From positions 193,241 to 257,240 of the forward strand of contig NZ_KE387204.1 in NCBI RefSeq assembly GCF_000430725.1: DNA of 64,000 nt, read 5' to 3'. The notes under the pieces are model-generated. The model made no database searches. It worked only from the letters and a program-made list of their open reading frames with translations, and was not told where the DNA came from. Numbering within the stretch: position 1 is the first letter of the stretch; the number at the start of each line of letters is the position of its first letter. Positions 17,557 to 25,972 of the stretch are shown piece after piece. The position numbers and the translations under genes are program-made. This DNA is from Azohydromonas australica DSM 1124. Its GTDB lineage: Bacteria > Pseudomonadota > Gammaproteobacteria > Burkholderiales > Burkholderiaceae_C.

Positions 17557-18626
17557 TGGCGTGCGGATTCCTGAGAAGGTTCTGAAGGATCGGCGCGCAG
17601 GCGGTCCGACACCTCCAGCGCCAGTCCGGGGTTGAGGGCGGTGAGCGACTCGATGGCCTGCTGCGCCTGCGACGCCAGGCCGGTGCGGTGGTAGAGCTGC
17701 GCCAGCCGGGCCCAGCTGCGGCTGTATCCGGGGTCGACGTCCAGGCTGCGTTGCCAGCTCTGCACCGCGGCGGCGTCGCGGCCCAGGTGCTCGTAGGCCA
17801 GCGCGCGCAGGTACAGCGGCTCGGGATCGGCGCCGTCCTCGCGCGCCCAGCGGTCGGCCAGGTGCAGCAGGTCGTCCCACTGCTCGGCGCGCTCCAGCGT
17901 GGCCGCCTGCAGGAACAGCGGCTGAGCGGTCACCGGCCGCTGCCAGAAGCTCAGCCCGTCATGCGGGCGCACCTGGCCGAAGCGCATGCGCAGCTCCGTG
18001 CTGTCGGCCAGCCATTCGGCCGGCACGGCGTAGTAGTGCGTGCGCCCGCCCGGCAGCCGGAAGGTGAGGATGCCCACGAGGTTGCCGTCGCGGTCGAACA
18101 GCCCGCCGCCGCTGGCGCCCGAGGTGAAGCCGTTGCTGCACTGGATGACGAGGTGCCCGCCCCAGTGGTGCAGCGCCACCACGCTGCCGCCGCTGATCTG
18201 CAGCGCCGGCCCGCCGGTGTAGCCCAGCGCGGCCAGCTCCTGGCCCTCACGCAGCGAGGCGGCGCGGCCCAGCGTCACGGGCGGGTTGGGCAGCCCCGGC
18301 ACCTGCAGCACGCACAGGTCGCGCTCGGTGTCCACGGACTGCGACTGCACTGACCAGCGCGCGCCGGCCTGCACCACGGAGATGCTGCTGGCGTTGCGCG
18401 TGACGTGGCAGTTGGTGACGACGCGCTCCTTGGCGATGACGACGCCCGAGCCCAGCTGCAGCCGCCCGCCGGCACCCTCGGCCTCGATGCGCAGCACGCT
18501 GCGCCCCAGCAGGATCAGCGAGCGGCGGTCGAACTCCGCGTGCGCGGCGCTGCTGCTGAGCAGGCAGGCCGCCACCAGCGCCGAGCCCAGGAGGCGGCGC
18601 TGGTGTGCCGAGGGGCCGCGGGCCAC
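17553..18626 (-). CDS. Periplasmic trypsin-like serine protease with TPR repeats, xox operon
   Basis: A 357-residue protein with a signal peptide (residues 11-30, ending SSSAAHA). A chymotrypsin/HtrA-like domain shows the full triad: VVTNCHVTR (His74), DTERDLCVL (Asp103) and SGASGGGLFDRDG (Ser172). From about residue 245 there are two or three tetratricopeptide repeats (LYLRALAYEHLGRDAAAVQS, SWARLAQLYHRTGLASQAQQ). There is no PDZ domain, so it is not a standard DegP. GTG at 18626, four bases after the xoxJ stop, is preferred; an ATG at 18662 would overlap xoxJ by 32 bases. Its place in the xox operon suggests processing or quality control of periplasmic C1-oxidation proteins. Confidence 0.85.
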   Translation of the reverse strand: MARGPSAHQRRLLGSALVAACLLSSSAAHAEFDRRSLILLGRSVLRIEAEGAGGRLQLGSGVVIAKERVVTNCHVTRNASSISVVQAGARWSVQSQSVDTERDLCVLQVPGLPNPPVTLGRAASLREGQELAALGYTGGPALQISGGSVVALHHWGGHLVIQCSNGFTSGASGGGLFDRDGNLVGILTFRLPGGRTHYYAVPAEWLADSTELRMRFGQVRPHDGLSFWQRPVTAQPLFLQAATLERAEQWDDLLHLADRWAREDGADPEPLYLRALAYEHLGRDAAAVQSWQRSLDVDPGYSRSWARLAQLYHRTGLASQAQQAIESLTALNPGLALEVSDRLRADPSEPSQESARQ

Positions 18627-18630
18627 GGCA

Positions 18631-19524
18631 TCAGTCCCTCGAAGCCGGCCGGCCGGAAGCACCGGCCTCCACCAGCGGCACGCCGAACTCGCGCAGGATG
18701 GCCTGGATGTCGCCGCGGCGGCGCTCGATCAGGCTCTCGATCTGGCTCTTCCACTGCGGCTCGCCGTAGCGCACGCCCATGGCCATGGCGTAGTCGAAGC
18801 GCACGTCCGGCTCCGAGGCCAGCGGCACCACCGCGAGGTTGGCCGCGCTCTGGCGCTTGGCGGCGTAGCCGGCCAGCGGGCCCCACAGGATGGCGGCGTC
18901 GATGCGGCCGGCGGCCAGGTCAGCTTCCACCGCCTGGCCGGGGTCGTGCTCGGTGTCCGGGCTCATCATCGGGTAGACCACGGCACGGTCCACCAGCTCG
19001 TGCTTGGCCAGCCACTTGCCCGCCGGCGAGCGGTCATGCACGCCGATGCGCAGCTTGCCCAGCACGGCCGGGTCCAGCTTGAGGAAGTCCTGGCCCGTGC
19101 GCACCCCGTCGAGCGCCTTGCCGCGCGGGAACACCAGTGCGTAGGTCGAGCGGTAGTAGGGCTTGGTCACCGAGACCTGGTCGAAGCCCTCGGGCACGCC
19201 CAGCACCACGTCGCAGCGCCAGTCCTCGCCAGGGAGCTTGTAGCGCAGCGTGTTGCGGATGAAGGCCAGGCGGTTGGGGAAGTCGTAGTACTGCAGCGGC
19301 AGCCCCAGGTCGCGGGCGAAGAGCTCGGCGATGCGGTTCTCGATGCCGTTGCCCTGGGCGCTGGAGAAGGGCAGGTTGTGCGGGTCCTGGCAGACCTTGA
19401 GGGCCTTGCGCGGCGGCTGTTCCTCCTGCGCGGCGGCGGGCCAGGAGGCCGCCACCAGGGCGCCGAGCAGCAGCGCCGCGCTCCAGCCGCGCCGGCGCGG
19501 GCGCGGGAAAGCGGCGGCGTTCAT
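18631..19524 (-). CDS. xoxJ: XoxJ/MxaJ-type periplasmic binding protein
   Basis: A 297-residue periplasmic solute-binding-like protein with a signal peptide ending about residue 33. The mature start ALKVCQDPHNLPFSSAQGNG and the later GVHDRSPAGKWLAKHEL and GRIDAAILWGPLAGYAAKR are typical of the quinoprotein dehydrogenase-associated binding-protein family. MxaJ/XoxJ is needed for methanol dehydrogenase activity and is thought to help activate or load the apo-enzyme. The start codon shares one base with the stop of the cytochrome gene (TGATG). It is the third gene after xoxF and xoxG, the classical order. Confidence 0.93.
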   Translation of the reverse strand: MNAAAFPRPRRRGWSAALLLGALVAASWPAAAQEEQPPRKALKVCQDPHNLPFSSAQGNGIENRIAELFARDLGLPLQYYDFPNRLAFIRNTLRYKLPGEDWRCDVVLGVPEGFDQVSVTKPYYRSTYALVFPRGKALDGVRTGQDFLKLDPAVLGKLRIGVHDRSPAGKWLAKHELVDRAVVYPMMSPDTEHDPGQAVEADLAAGRIDAAILWGPLAGYAAKRQSAANLAVVPLASEPDVRFDYAMAMGVRYGEPQWKSQIESLIERRRGDIQAILREFGVPLVEAGASGRPASRD

Positions 19525-19925
19525 CACGGCATCTCCTGAACCCTGGCGGAGGTGATGGCGCCGTCCGAGCGGCCCTTGAGGTAGGCGTAGAGCTGGTCGA
19601 TGTTCTGGGTTACGGCCGGGTTGGCGCCGAAGGAGGGCATGCCCTTTTCGAGCCGGCCTTCCAGCACGGTCTTGGTGAACTCGTCCTTGCTCAGCTTCTT
19701 GAGGCTCTCGATGAGCGAGGGGCCGACCATGCCTTCCTGGTTGGGACCGTGGCAGCGGTCGCAGGCGGCCGAGCGCCAGGTGCGGAAGCCCTTCATGGTC
19801 TGGGGATCGACCTTGTTGCCATCCACCACCGTGTAGAGCTGGTTGCCCTGTGCGTTGCTGTAGACCGTGACACCGAACAGCGCCAGACACGACACGGCGG
19901 CGAGCGCGACTTTGCGGAACTTCAT
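19524..19925 (-). CDS. xoxG: Cytochrome c electron acceptor of methanol dehydrogenase
   Basis: A 133-residue monohaem cytochrome c with a signal peptide (cleavage near VYSNAQG). The haem motif CDRCH is at residues 55-59 and the probable axial methionine lies in EKGMPSFGANP. It takes electrons from PQQH2 in XoxF and passes them to the respiratory chain in the periplasm. It is shorter than many cytochrome cL proteins. It follows xoxF after 110 bases that hold a strong hairpin, and precedes xoxJ with a one-base overlap. This order supports XoxG rather than an unrelated cytochrome. Confidence 0.93.
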   Translation of the reverse strand: MKFRKVALAAVSCLALFGVTVYSNAQGNQLYTVVDGNKVDPQTMKGFRTWRSAACDRCHGPNQEGMVGPSLIESLKKLSKDEFTKTVLEGRLEKGMPSFGANPAVTQNIDQLYAYLKGRSDGAITSARVQEMP

Positions 19926-19964
19926 GAAAGCTTCACTCCAACGAACGTCAGTGAGGAATGCAAA

Positions 19965-20002
19965 CGCCCCGGGTCAGCCCGGCACGGGCCGTGCCCGGGG
20001 CG
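19965..20002 (-). terminator. GC-rich hairpin between xoxF and xoxG
   Basis: CGCCCCGGG at 19965-19973 pairs perfectly with CCCGGGGCG at 19994-20002, and the inside holds a second palindrome (GGCACGGGCCGTGCC). On the transcribed strand only a short TTT follows. This could be a partial terminator or a structure protecting the xoxF mRNA end, which would explain much higher xoxF than xoxG levels. Confidence 0.6.
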
Positions 20003-20035
20003 TCTTTCAGCGGTGTTTTATGGTGATGCGCGGGA

Positions 20036-21859
20036 TCAGTTGGGCAGTGCGAACACGGTCAGCGAGCCGCCGAGCTCGGTGTACTGGCTCAGCTCGCGGT
20101 AGCCGCCGACGGCGCCCAGGCCGTCGTTGTCCTTCTCCAGGCCCGCGGCCATGCCGATGCCGGCCCAGCCGCCGATGCCCGAGAACACGCCCATGTACTG
20201 CTTGCCCTTGTGCTCATAGGTGAACACGTTGCCGATGATCCCGGAGGGCGTCTTGAACTTGAACAGCTCCTTGTTGATGTCCTTGGCGTCCACGCACTTC
20301 AGGTAGCCCTCCAGCGTGCCGTAGCAGCTGATGCCGCCAGCGGTGTTGAGCGCGCCGCTCCAGACCGAGAACTTCTCGGCCTTGCTCTGCACGATCTTGC
20401 CGGTGCCGGCGTCCCAGGTGATGTAGTTGCCCATGCCGCCGTGGCTGCCAGGGGCGGGGTACATCGCCAGCGTGGCGCCCACATAGGGCTGGCCGGCCGT
20501 GTACTCGACCTTGAACGGCTCGTAGTCCATGCACACGTGGTTGGTGGGCACGTAGAAGAGCTTGGTGTTGGGGTCGAAGGAGGCGGGCTGCTGGTCCTTG
20601 GAGCCCAGCGCCGCGGGGCAGATGCCCTTGGTGTTGACGTCAGGCCCGTTCTGCGCCGTGGAGTACTGCTTGACCACCTGCGGGCGCCCGGTGCGCATGT
20701 CCACGTGCGTGGCCCAGTTGACCTTCGGGTCGTACTTTTCGGCCACCAGCAGCGCGCCGGTGACGCGGTCCAGCGTGTAGCCGAAGCCGTTGCGGTCGAA
20801 GTGCACCAGCGCCTTGGTCTGCTTGCCCTTGACCGGGATGTCGGCCAGGATCATCTCGTTGATGCCGTCGAAGTCCCACTCGTCATACGGCGTCATCTGG
20901 TAGGCCCACTTGGCCATGCCGGTGTCCAGGTCGCGCGCGAAGATGGTCATGGACCACTTGTTGTCGCCCGGGCGCTGCGCCGGGTTCCAGGTGGAGGGGT
21001 TGCCGGTCCCGTAATAGACCATGTTGGTGGCCTTGTCGTAGCTGTACCAGCCCCAGGTGGTGCCGCCGCCGGTCTTCCACTGGTCGCCCTGCCAGGTCTT
21101 GAGCGAGGAGTCCTTGCCCACGGGCTTCATGGCGCCGTCGGTCCAGGTCATGGTCTTCTCAGGGTCCATCAGCATCTCGGCGTCGGGGCCGACGCTGTAG
21201 GCCTTCCAGACCTGCCGCCCGGTGTTGATGTCGTAGGCCGCCAGGAAGCCGCGCACGCCCCACTCGCCGCCGGAGATGCCGGTGATGACCTTGTCCTTGA
21301 ACACGTGCGGGGCGTTGGTGTTGACGGCACCCAGCTTCGGGTCGCCGTTCTTGACGCTCCACACCACCTTGCCGTCAGCGGCATTGAGTGCCACCAGCGT
21401 GGAGTCGGCCTGCTGCAGGAAGACCTTGCCCTCGGCGTAGGCCAGGCCGCGGTTGACGGTGTCGCAGCACATCTGCGCGATCACGGCGGTGTCCTGCTTG
21501 GGCTCGTAGCGCCACTTGATCTTCTGCGTCTCCAGGTCGATGGCGAAGACCTTGTTGGGGAAGGGCGAGTGCAGGTACATGGTGCCGTCGATCACCAGCG
21601 GCGAGCCCTCGTGGCCCCGCAGCACGCCGGTGGAGAAGGTCCAGGCGACCTGCATCTTGCCGACGTTGCCCTTGTTGATCTGGTCCAGCTTGCTGTAGCG
21701 CTGGTTGAACATGTCACCGGCCTGCACCGCCCAGTTCTTGGAGTTGGCGATGTTCTTTTCCACGTCGGCGTTGGCCAGAGCCACGGCGGGTACGGCGAGC
21801 AGCACGCTTCCGAATGTTTGTGCCAATACGGCGACGGAAGGCTTCAAACGCATGGTCAT
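20036..21859 (-). CDS. xoxF: Lanthanide-dependent PQQ methanol dehydrogenase, XoxF type
   Basis: Oxidises methanol to formaldehyde (or formate) in the periplasm with PQQ. The 607-residue protein has a signal peptide cut near Ala29. Features seen are the vicinal disulfide Cys131-Cys132 under the PQQ ring, Glu199 in GGEWGVRG, Asn287 in TGNPSTWNP and the catalytic Asp329 in DEWDFDG. Asp331, two residues later, is the extra ligand that marks lanthanide-binding XoxF; calcium-type MxaF has Ala there. The ATG at 21859 follows AGGAGACGACA. It heads an operon with xoxG and xoxJ and lies 158 bases downstream of cbbR on the same strand. No mxaI-like small subunit gene is present. Confidence 0.97.
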   Translation of the reverse strand: MTMRLKPSVAVLAQTFGSVLLAVPAVALANADVEKNIANSKNWAVQAGDMFNQRYSKLDQINKGNVGKMQVAWTFSTGVLRGHEGSPLVIDGTMYLHSPFPNKVFAIDLETQKIKWRYEPKQDTAVIAQMCCDTVNRGLAYAEGKVFLQQADSTLVALNAADGKVVWSVKNGDPKLGAVNTNAPHVFKDKVITGISGGEWGVRGFLAAYDINTGRQVWKAYSVGPDAEMLMDPEKTMTWTDGAMKPVGKDSSLKTWQGDQWKTGGGTTWGWYSYDKATNMVYYGTGNPSTWNPAQRPGDNKWSMTIFARDLDTGMAKWAYQMTPYDEWDFDGINEMILADIPVKGKQTKALVHFDRNGFGYTLDRVTGALLVAEKYDPKVNWATHVDMRTGRPQVVKQYSTAQNGPDVNTKGICPAALGSKDQQPASFDPNTKLFYVPTNHVCMDYEPFKVEYTAGQPYVGATLAMYPAPGSHGGMGNYITWDAGTGKIVQSKAEKFSVWSGALNTAGGISCYGTLEGYLKCVDAKDINKELFKFKTPSGIIGNVFTYEHKGKQYMGVFSGIGGWAGIGMAAGLEKDNDGLGAVGGYRELSQYTELGGSLTVFALPN

Positions 21860-21960
21860 TGTCGTCTCCTGGTGAATGTCAGCGGGCCCACCGCGGCGTC
21901 TTCGACGGGTTCCCAGGAGGACGTTGTAGGGAGCGATCGCGCACGCAACCACTCAGGGCA

Positions 21961-21978
21961 GACCCTGCGGCCAGGGTC
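21961..21978. promoter_or_regulatory. Perfect 7-bp palindrome upstream of xoxF
   Basis: GACCCTG and CAGGGTC face each other around CGGC, about 100 bases before the xoxF start and 40 bases after the cbbR stop. No T-tract follows on the transcribed strand, so it looks more like a protein-binding site for xoxF control than a terminator. A TTGACC lies just upstream of it on the minus strand. Confidence 0.4.
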
Positions 21979-22017
21979 AAAATTGAACAGTGGCCCGCAG
22001 CGCGGCGCGTCAGCGCG

Positions 22018-22977
22018 TTACACGGACCCGGGCTCTTCCCGGGCGTGCTCCTGCGGCTCCAGCTGCGCCTTCACCAGCGCCTGGCCCTGCTCGCACAGGA
22101 AGCGCTCGAAGGCCGCCGCCACCTGCGGCAGCTGGCGCGAGGCCAAGTGCATGACGAACCAGTCGCGCTCGATGGGGTTGCCCGGCAGCGGCAGCAGCCC
22201 CAGCAGCCCGGCGCGCATCTCCAGCGTGCAGGTGTGCAGCGAGAGGAAGGCCACGCCGAGCCCGGCCGCGGTGAGCTGCTTGATGGCCTCATTGCTCGAC
22301 ATCTCCGAGCCGATGCGCAGCGGCAGCCCGGCCTCGCGGAACAGCGTTTCCACCGTGGCGCGCGTGCCCGAGCCGCGCTCGCGCACCAGCAGCTCGGCAT
22401 CGAGCAACTGCGCCAATCTGAGATCGCTGCGCTGCATCAGCGCATGCCCCGGCGCGGCCAGGAACGCCATGGGGTGTCGCGCAAACGCCGCAGACACCGT
22501 CTTCAGCTCTGCCGGCGGGCGGCCCATGATGGCCAGGTCCACTTCCTGGCCGGCGAGCATGCGCACGATCTGGTCGCGGTTGCCCACCTGCAGCTTCACC
22601 TTCACCTTGGGGTGCGCATTGGCGAAGGCCACCAGCAGTGGCGGCAGCAGGTACTCCGCCGTCGTCACCGCGCCCACGCGCAGCGTTCCCGAAAAGTCTC
22701 CGTGCTGCGCCGCCATCTCGTCGCCGGCCTCGCGCCACAGCTCCAGGATGCGCCCGGCGTAGCCCGCCAGCAGCTCACCCGCCTCGGTCAGCCGGATGCC
22801 GCGCCCGGTGCGCTGCAGCAGCGGCGCGCCCGCCGCCTCCTCCAGCGCGCCGATCTGGATCGACACCGCCGGCTGCGTGAGGTGCAGCTCGGCCGCGGCG
22901 GCCGACACGCTGCCCAGCCGCGCCACTGCGTGCAAGGCGGCGAGCTGCTTGAAGGTGGCATGGCGCAAGGGGGACAT
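22018..22977 (-). CDS. cbbR: LysR-type regulator of the Calvin-cycle operon
   Basis: A 319-residue LysR protein, divergent from cbbL with 126 bases between the two start codons. The N-terminal helix-turn-helix reads ATFKQLAALHAVARLGSVSA then AAAELHLTQPAVSIQI. The effector domain has the CbbR-like YLLPPLLVAFANAHPKVKVK and LLVRERGSGTRATVETLFRE. CbbR activates cbb genes in response to metabolites such as RuBP, PEP or NADPH (family knowledge). The spaced half-sites at 22998-23031 fit its operator. Since xoxF lies directly downstream on the same strand, cbbR readthrough into the xox operon is possible. Confidence 0.95.
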   Translation of the reverse strand: MSPLRHATFKQLAALHAVARLGSVSAAAAELHLTQPAVSIQIGALEEAAGAPLLQRTGRGIRLTEAGELLAGYAGRILELWREAGDEMAAQHGDFSGTLRVGAVTTAEYLLPPLLVAFANAHPKVKVKLQVGNRDQIVRMLAGQEVDLAIMGRPPAELKTVSAAFARHPMAFLAAPGHALMQRSDLRLAQLLDAELLVRERGSGTRATVETLFREAGLPLRIGSEMSSNEAIKQLTAAGLGVAFLSLHTCTLEMRAGLLGLLPLPGNPIERDWFVMHLASRQLPQVAAAFERFLCEQGQALVKAQLEPQEHAREEPGSV

Positions 22978-22997
22978 GCGCCGATATTAGTAGAACC

Positions 22998-23031
22998 TGA
23001 TGTCATCTTAAAAAGAATTAACTTTTCCTGA
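22998..23031. promoter_or_regulatory. Probable CbbR operator between cbbR and cbbL
   Basis: Half-sites of the TNA type recur every ten bases: TGA at 22998, TTA at 23008, TTA at 23018, and another TGA at 23029. This matches the described CbbR pattern TNA-N7/8-TNA. The region is AT-rich against a GC-rich background and sits between the divergent genes. Confidence 0.65.
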
Positions 23032-23103
23032 TTTCAAGCCCTCCCTAGAGTCCATCCCAAGCCGATGCAAACCGGTGTCGGACAAGCAGCCAAGGAGCAG
23101 GCG

Positions 23104-24570
23104 ATGGGTGAGATGAACGAACTCAAGCAGATCGTGGACGCGAGCAAGCGCTACGCGGCCGGCGTGCTCAAGTACGCGCAGATGGGCTACTGGAACCCGG
23201 ACTACGAGCCCAAGGACACCGACATCCTTGCGCTGTTCCGCATCACGCCGCAGGAAGGCGTGGACCCGGTGGAGGCCGCCGCGGCGGTGGCGGGCGAGTC
23301 CTCCACCGCGACGTGGACCGTGGTCTGGACCGACCGCCTCACCGCCTGCGACATGTACCGCGCCAAGGCCTACCGCGTGGAGCCGGTGCCGGGGCAGCCG
23401 GGCCAGTGGTTCTGCTACGTGGCCTACGACCTGAGCCTGTTCGAGGAAGGCTCCATCACCAACGTTGCCGCCTCCATCATCGGCAACGTCTTCAGCTTCA
23501 AGCCGCTGAAGGCCGCGCGGCTGGAAGACATGCGCTTCCCCGTGGCCTACGTGAAGACCTTCAGCGGGCCGCCCACGGGGATCATCGTGGAGCGCGAGCG
23601 CCTGGACAAGTTCGGCCGCCCGCTGCTGGGCGCCACCACCAAGCCCAAGCTGGGCCTGTCCGGCCGCAACTACGGCCGCGTGGTCTACGAGGGCCTCAAG
23701 GGCGGCCTGGACTTCATGAAGGATGACGAGAACATCAACTCGCAGCCCTTCATGCACTGGCGCGACCGCTTCCTGTTCGTGATGGACGCGGTCAACAAGG
23801 CCAGCGCCGCCACGGGCGAAGTGAAGGGTAGCTACCTCAACGTCACCGCCGGCTCGATGGAGGAGATGTACCGGCGCGCCGAGTTCGCCAAGGAGCTGGG
23901 CTCGGTGATCGTGATGGTGGACCTGGTGGTGGGCTACACCGCCATCCAGAGCCTGAGCCACTGGTGCCGGCAGCACGACATGATCCTGCACCTGCACCGC
24001 GCGGGCCACGGCACCTACACCCGGCAGAAGAGCCACGGCGTCTCGTTCCGCGTCATTGCCAAGTGGATGCGCATGACGGGCGTGGACCACATCCACGCCG
24101 GCACGGCGGTGGGCAAGCTCGAAGGTGACCCGCTGACGGTACAGGGCTATTACAACGTGTGCCGCGACGCGCACACGGTGCCCGACCTGCCGCGCGGCAT
24201 CTTCTTCGAGCAGGACTGGGGCGCGCTGCGCAAGGTGATGCCCGTGGCCTCCGGCGGCATCCACGCCGGCCAGATGCACCAGCTCATCGACCTGTTTGGC
24301 GACGACGTGGTGCTGCAGTTCGGCGGCGGCACCATCGGCCACCCGCAAGGCATCCAGGCCGGCGCCACCGCCAACCGCGTCGCGCTCGAAGCCATGGTGC
24401 TGGCGCGCAACGAGGGCCGCGACATCAAGGAAGAAGGCCCCGACATCCTGCGCGCCGCCGCCAAGTGGTGCACCCCGCTGCAGGCCGCGCTCGATACCTG
24501 GGGCGAGATCAGCTTCAACTACACGCCCACCGACACCTCGGACTTCGTGCCCACCCCCTCGGTGGCCTGA
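23104..24570 (+). CDS. cbbL: Ribulose bisphosphate carboxylase large subunit, form IC (red type)
   Basis: Fixes CO2 onto ribulose 1,5-bisphosphate. The 488-residue length and the start KRYAAGVLKYAQMGYW fit red-type form I. Active-site regions are intact: the catalytic lysine in ATTKPKLGLSG, the carbamylated lysine in GGLDFMKDDENINSQPF, HLHRAGHGTYTR, and the loop 6 lysine in HAGTAVGKLEGDP. ATG at 23104 is preceded by AAGGAG at six bases. An in-frame ATG at 23065 would add 13 residues with no ribosome site. It is the first gene of cbbLSXYZFPTA. The presence of cbbX supports the red-type assignment. Confidence 0.97.
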   Translation: MGEMNELKQIVDASKRYAAGVLKYAQMGYWNPDYEPKDTDILALFRITPQEGVDPVEAAAAVAGESSTATWTVVWTDRLTACDMYRAKAYRVEPVPGQPGQWFCYVAYDLSLFEEGSITNVAASIIGNVFSFKPLKAARLEDMRFPVAYVKTFSGPPTGIIVERERLDKFGRPLLGATTKPKLGLSGRNYGRVVYEGLKGGLDFMKDDENINSQPFMHWRDRFLFVMDAVNKASAATGEVKGSYLNVTAGSMEEMYRRAEFAKELGSVIVMVDLVVGYTAIQSLSHWCRQHDMILHLHRAGHGTYTRQKSHGVSFRVIAKWMRMTGVDHIHAGTAVGKLEGDPLTVQGYYNVCRDAHTVPDLPRGIFFEQDWGALRKVMPVASGGIHAGQMHQLIDLFGDDVVLQFGGGTIGHPQGIQAGATANRVALEAMVLARNEGRDIKEEGPDILRAAAKWCTPLQAALDTWGEISFNYTPTDTSDFVPTPSVA

Positions 24571-24593
24571 TCGTTGCAAAAAGGAGCCCTCAC

Positions 24594-25013
24594 ATGCGTC
24601 TGACCCAAGGCACCTTCTCGTTCCTGCCGGAGCTCACCGACGAGCAGATCCTCAAGCAGGTCGAATACGCCCTCGACAAGGGCTGGGCCGTCGGCATCGA
24701 GTACACCGACGACCCGCACCCGCGCAACACCTTCTGGGAAATGCACGGCAACCCGATGTTCGACCTGCAGGACCCGGCCGGCGTGCTCATGGAGATCAAG
24801 GACTGCCGCAAGGCCTTCCCGAACCACTACATCCGCGTCACGGCCTTCGACTCCACGCACGGGGTCGAGTCGGTGGTGCTGTCCTTCATCGTGAACCGCC
24901 CGCAGGACGAGCCCGGCTTCCGCCTGGTGCGCTCCGAGGGGCCGGGCCGGCAGATCCACTACCGCATCGAGGGCTACGCGGCACAGGCGCGGCCCGAGGG
25001 CGCGCGCTACTGA
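24594..25013 (+). CDS. cbbS: Ribulose bisphosphate carboxylase small subunit
   Basis: A 139-residue small subunit that caps the L8S8 enzyme. It starts MRLTQGTFSFLPELTDEQIL and contains GWAVGIEYTDDPHPRNTFWE. The C-terminal extension IVNRPQDEPGFRLVRSEGPG and QIHYRIEGYA is the beta-hairpin extension seen in red-type small subunits. It lies 23 bases after cbbL with AAAGGAG before the ATG. Confidence 0.97.
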   Translation: MRLTQGTFSFLPELTDEQILKQVEYALDKGWAVGIEYTDDPHPRNTFWEMHGNPMFDLQDPAGVLMEIKDCRKAFPNHYIRVTAFDSTHGVESVVLSFIVNRPQDEPGFRLVRSEGPGRQIHYRIEGYAAQARPEGARY

Positions 25014-25027
25014 CCGCGGGGGCCGCC

Positions 25028-25972
25028 ATGGAAGCCGAAATGCTCGAATCGGCCGCCTCCGAAGCGGCCACGCCCCCGGTGCAGAGCCCGCGCCAGCTCT
25101 TCGAGAGCAGCGGGGTGAAGTCAGTGCTCGCACAACTCGACGCCGAGCTCGTGGGCCTCGCGCCGGTGAAGAGCCGCATCCACGACATCGCCGCGCTGCT
25201 GCTGGTGGACAGGCTGCGCGCGCAACAGGGTTTCGACTCGCAGCCGCCCTCGCTGCACATGTGCTTCACGGGCAACCCCGGGACCGGCAAGACCACCGTC
25301 GCCCTGCGCATGGCGGAAGTCCTGAAGCAGCTGGGCTACGTGCGCAAGGGCCACCTGGTCGCCGTGACGCGCGACGACCTGGTGGGCCAGTTCATCGGCC
25401 ACACCGCGCCCAAGACGCGCGAGGTGCTCAAGAAGGCCATGGGCGGCGTGCTGTTCATCGACGAGGCCTACTACCTCTACCGGCCCGAGAACGAGCGCGA
25501 CTACGGCCAGGAGGCCATCGAGATCCTGCTGCAGGTGATGGAGAACCAGCGCGAGGACATCGTGGTGATCCTGGCCGGCTACAAGGACCGCATGCAGACC
25601 TTCTTCGGCTCCAACCCGGGGATGGCCTCGCGCATCGCGCACCACATCGACTTCCCCGACTACACCGAGCCGGAGCTGCTGCGCATCTCGGAGCTGATGC
25701 TGCAGAAGCTGCACTACCGCTTCGACCCCGGCGCGGCGGCGGCTTTCGCGCGCTACATCGCGCTGCGCCGCGCGCAGCCGCACTTCGCCAACGCGCGCTC
25801 CATCCGCAACGCGCTGGACCGCATCCGGCTGCGCCACGCCACGCGGCTGTTCGACAGCGACGCGCCGCTGCAGCCCGAGCAGCTCGTCACCCTGGAAGCG
25901 GCCGACGTGCTCGCGAGCCGGGTGTTCGACAGCCCCACGCCCGACGACTCCGACGCGAGGAACCCTGCATGA
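25028..25972 (+). CDS. cbbX: Red-type Rubisco activase (AAA+)
   Basis: A 314-residue AAA+ protein that remodels inhibited red-type Rubisco by pulling the large-subunit C-terminus. Walker A is TGNPGTGKTT at about residues 81-90 and Walker B VLFIDEAYYLYR near 145. The pore region and sensor AGYKDRMQTFFGSNPGMASR are present. It starts 14 bases after cbbS. The stop overlaps the cbbY start as ATGA. Its presence right after cbbS confirms form IC Rubisco. Confidence 0.97.
   Translation: MEAEMLESAASEAATPPVQSPRQLFESSGVKSVLAQLDAELVGLAPVKSRIHDIAALLLVDRLRAQQGFDSQPPSLHMCFTGNPGTGKTTVALRMAEVLKQLGYVRKGHLVAVTRDDLVGQFIGHTAPKTREVLKKAMGGVLFIDEAYYLYRPENERDYGQEAIEILLQVMENQREDIVVILAGYKDRMQTFFGSNPGMASRIAHHIDFPDYTEPELLRISELMLQKLHYRFDPGAAAAFARYIALRRAQPHFANARSIRNALDRIRLRHATRLFDSDAPLQPEQLVTLEAADVLASRVFDSPTPDDSDARNPA

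Noticed and set aside
20036..21859. Calcium-type MxaF methanol dehydrogenase
   Set aside because: The DxD pair (Asp329, Asp331) and the absence of mxaI indicate XoxF.
23065..23103. Upstream ATG for cbbL
   Set aside because: AAGGAG precedes ATG 23104 at proper spacing and family members start there.
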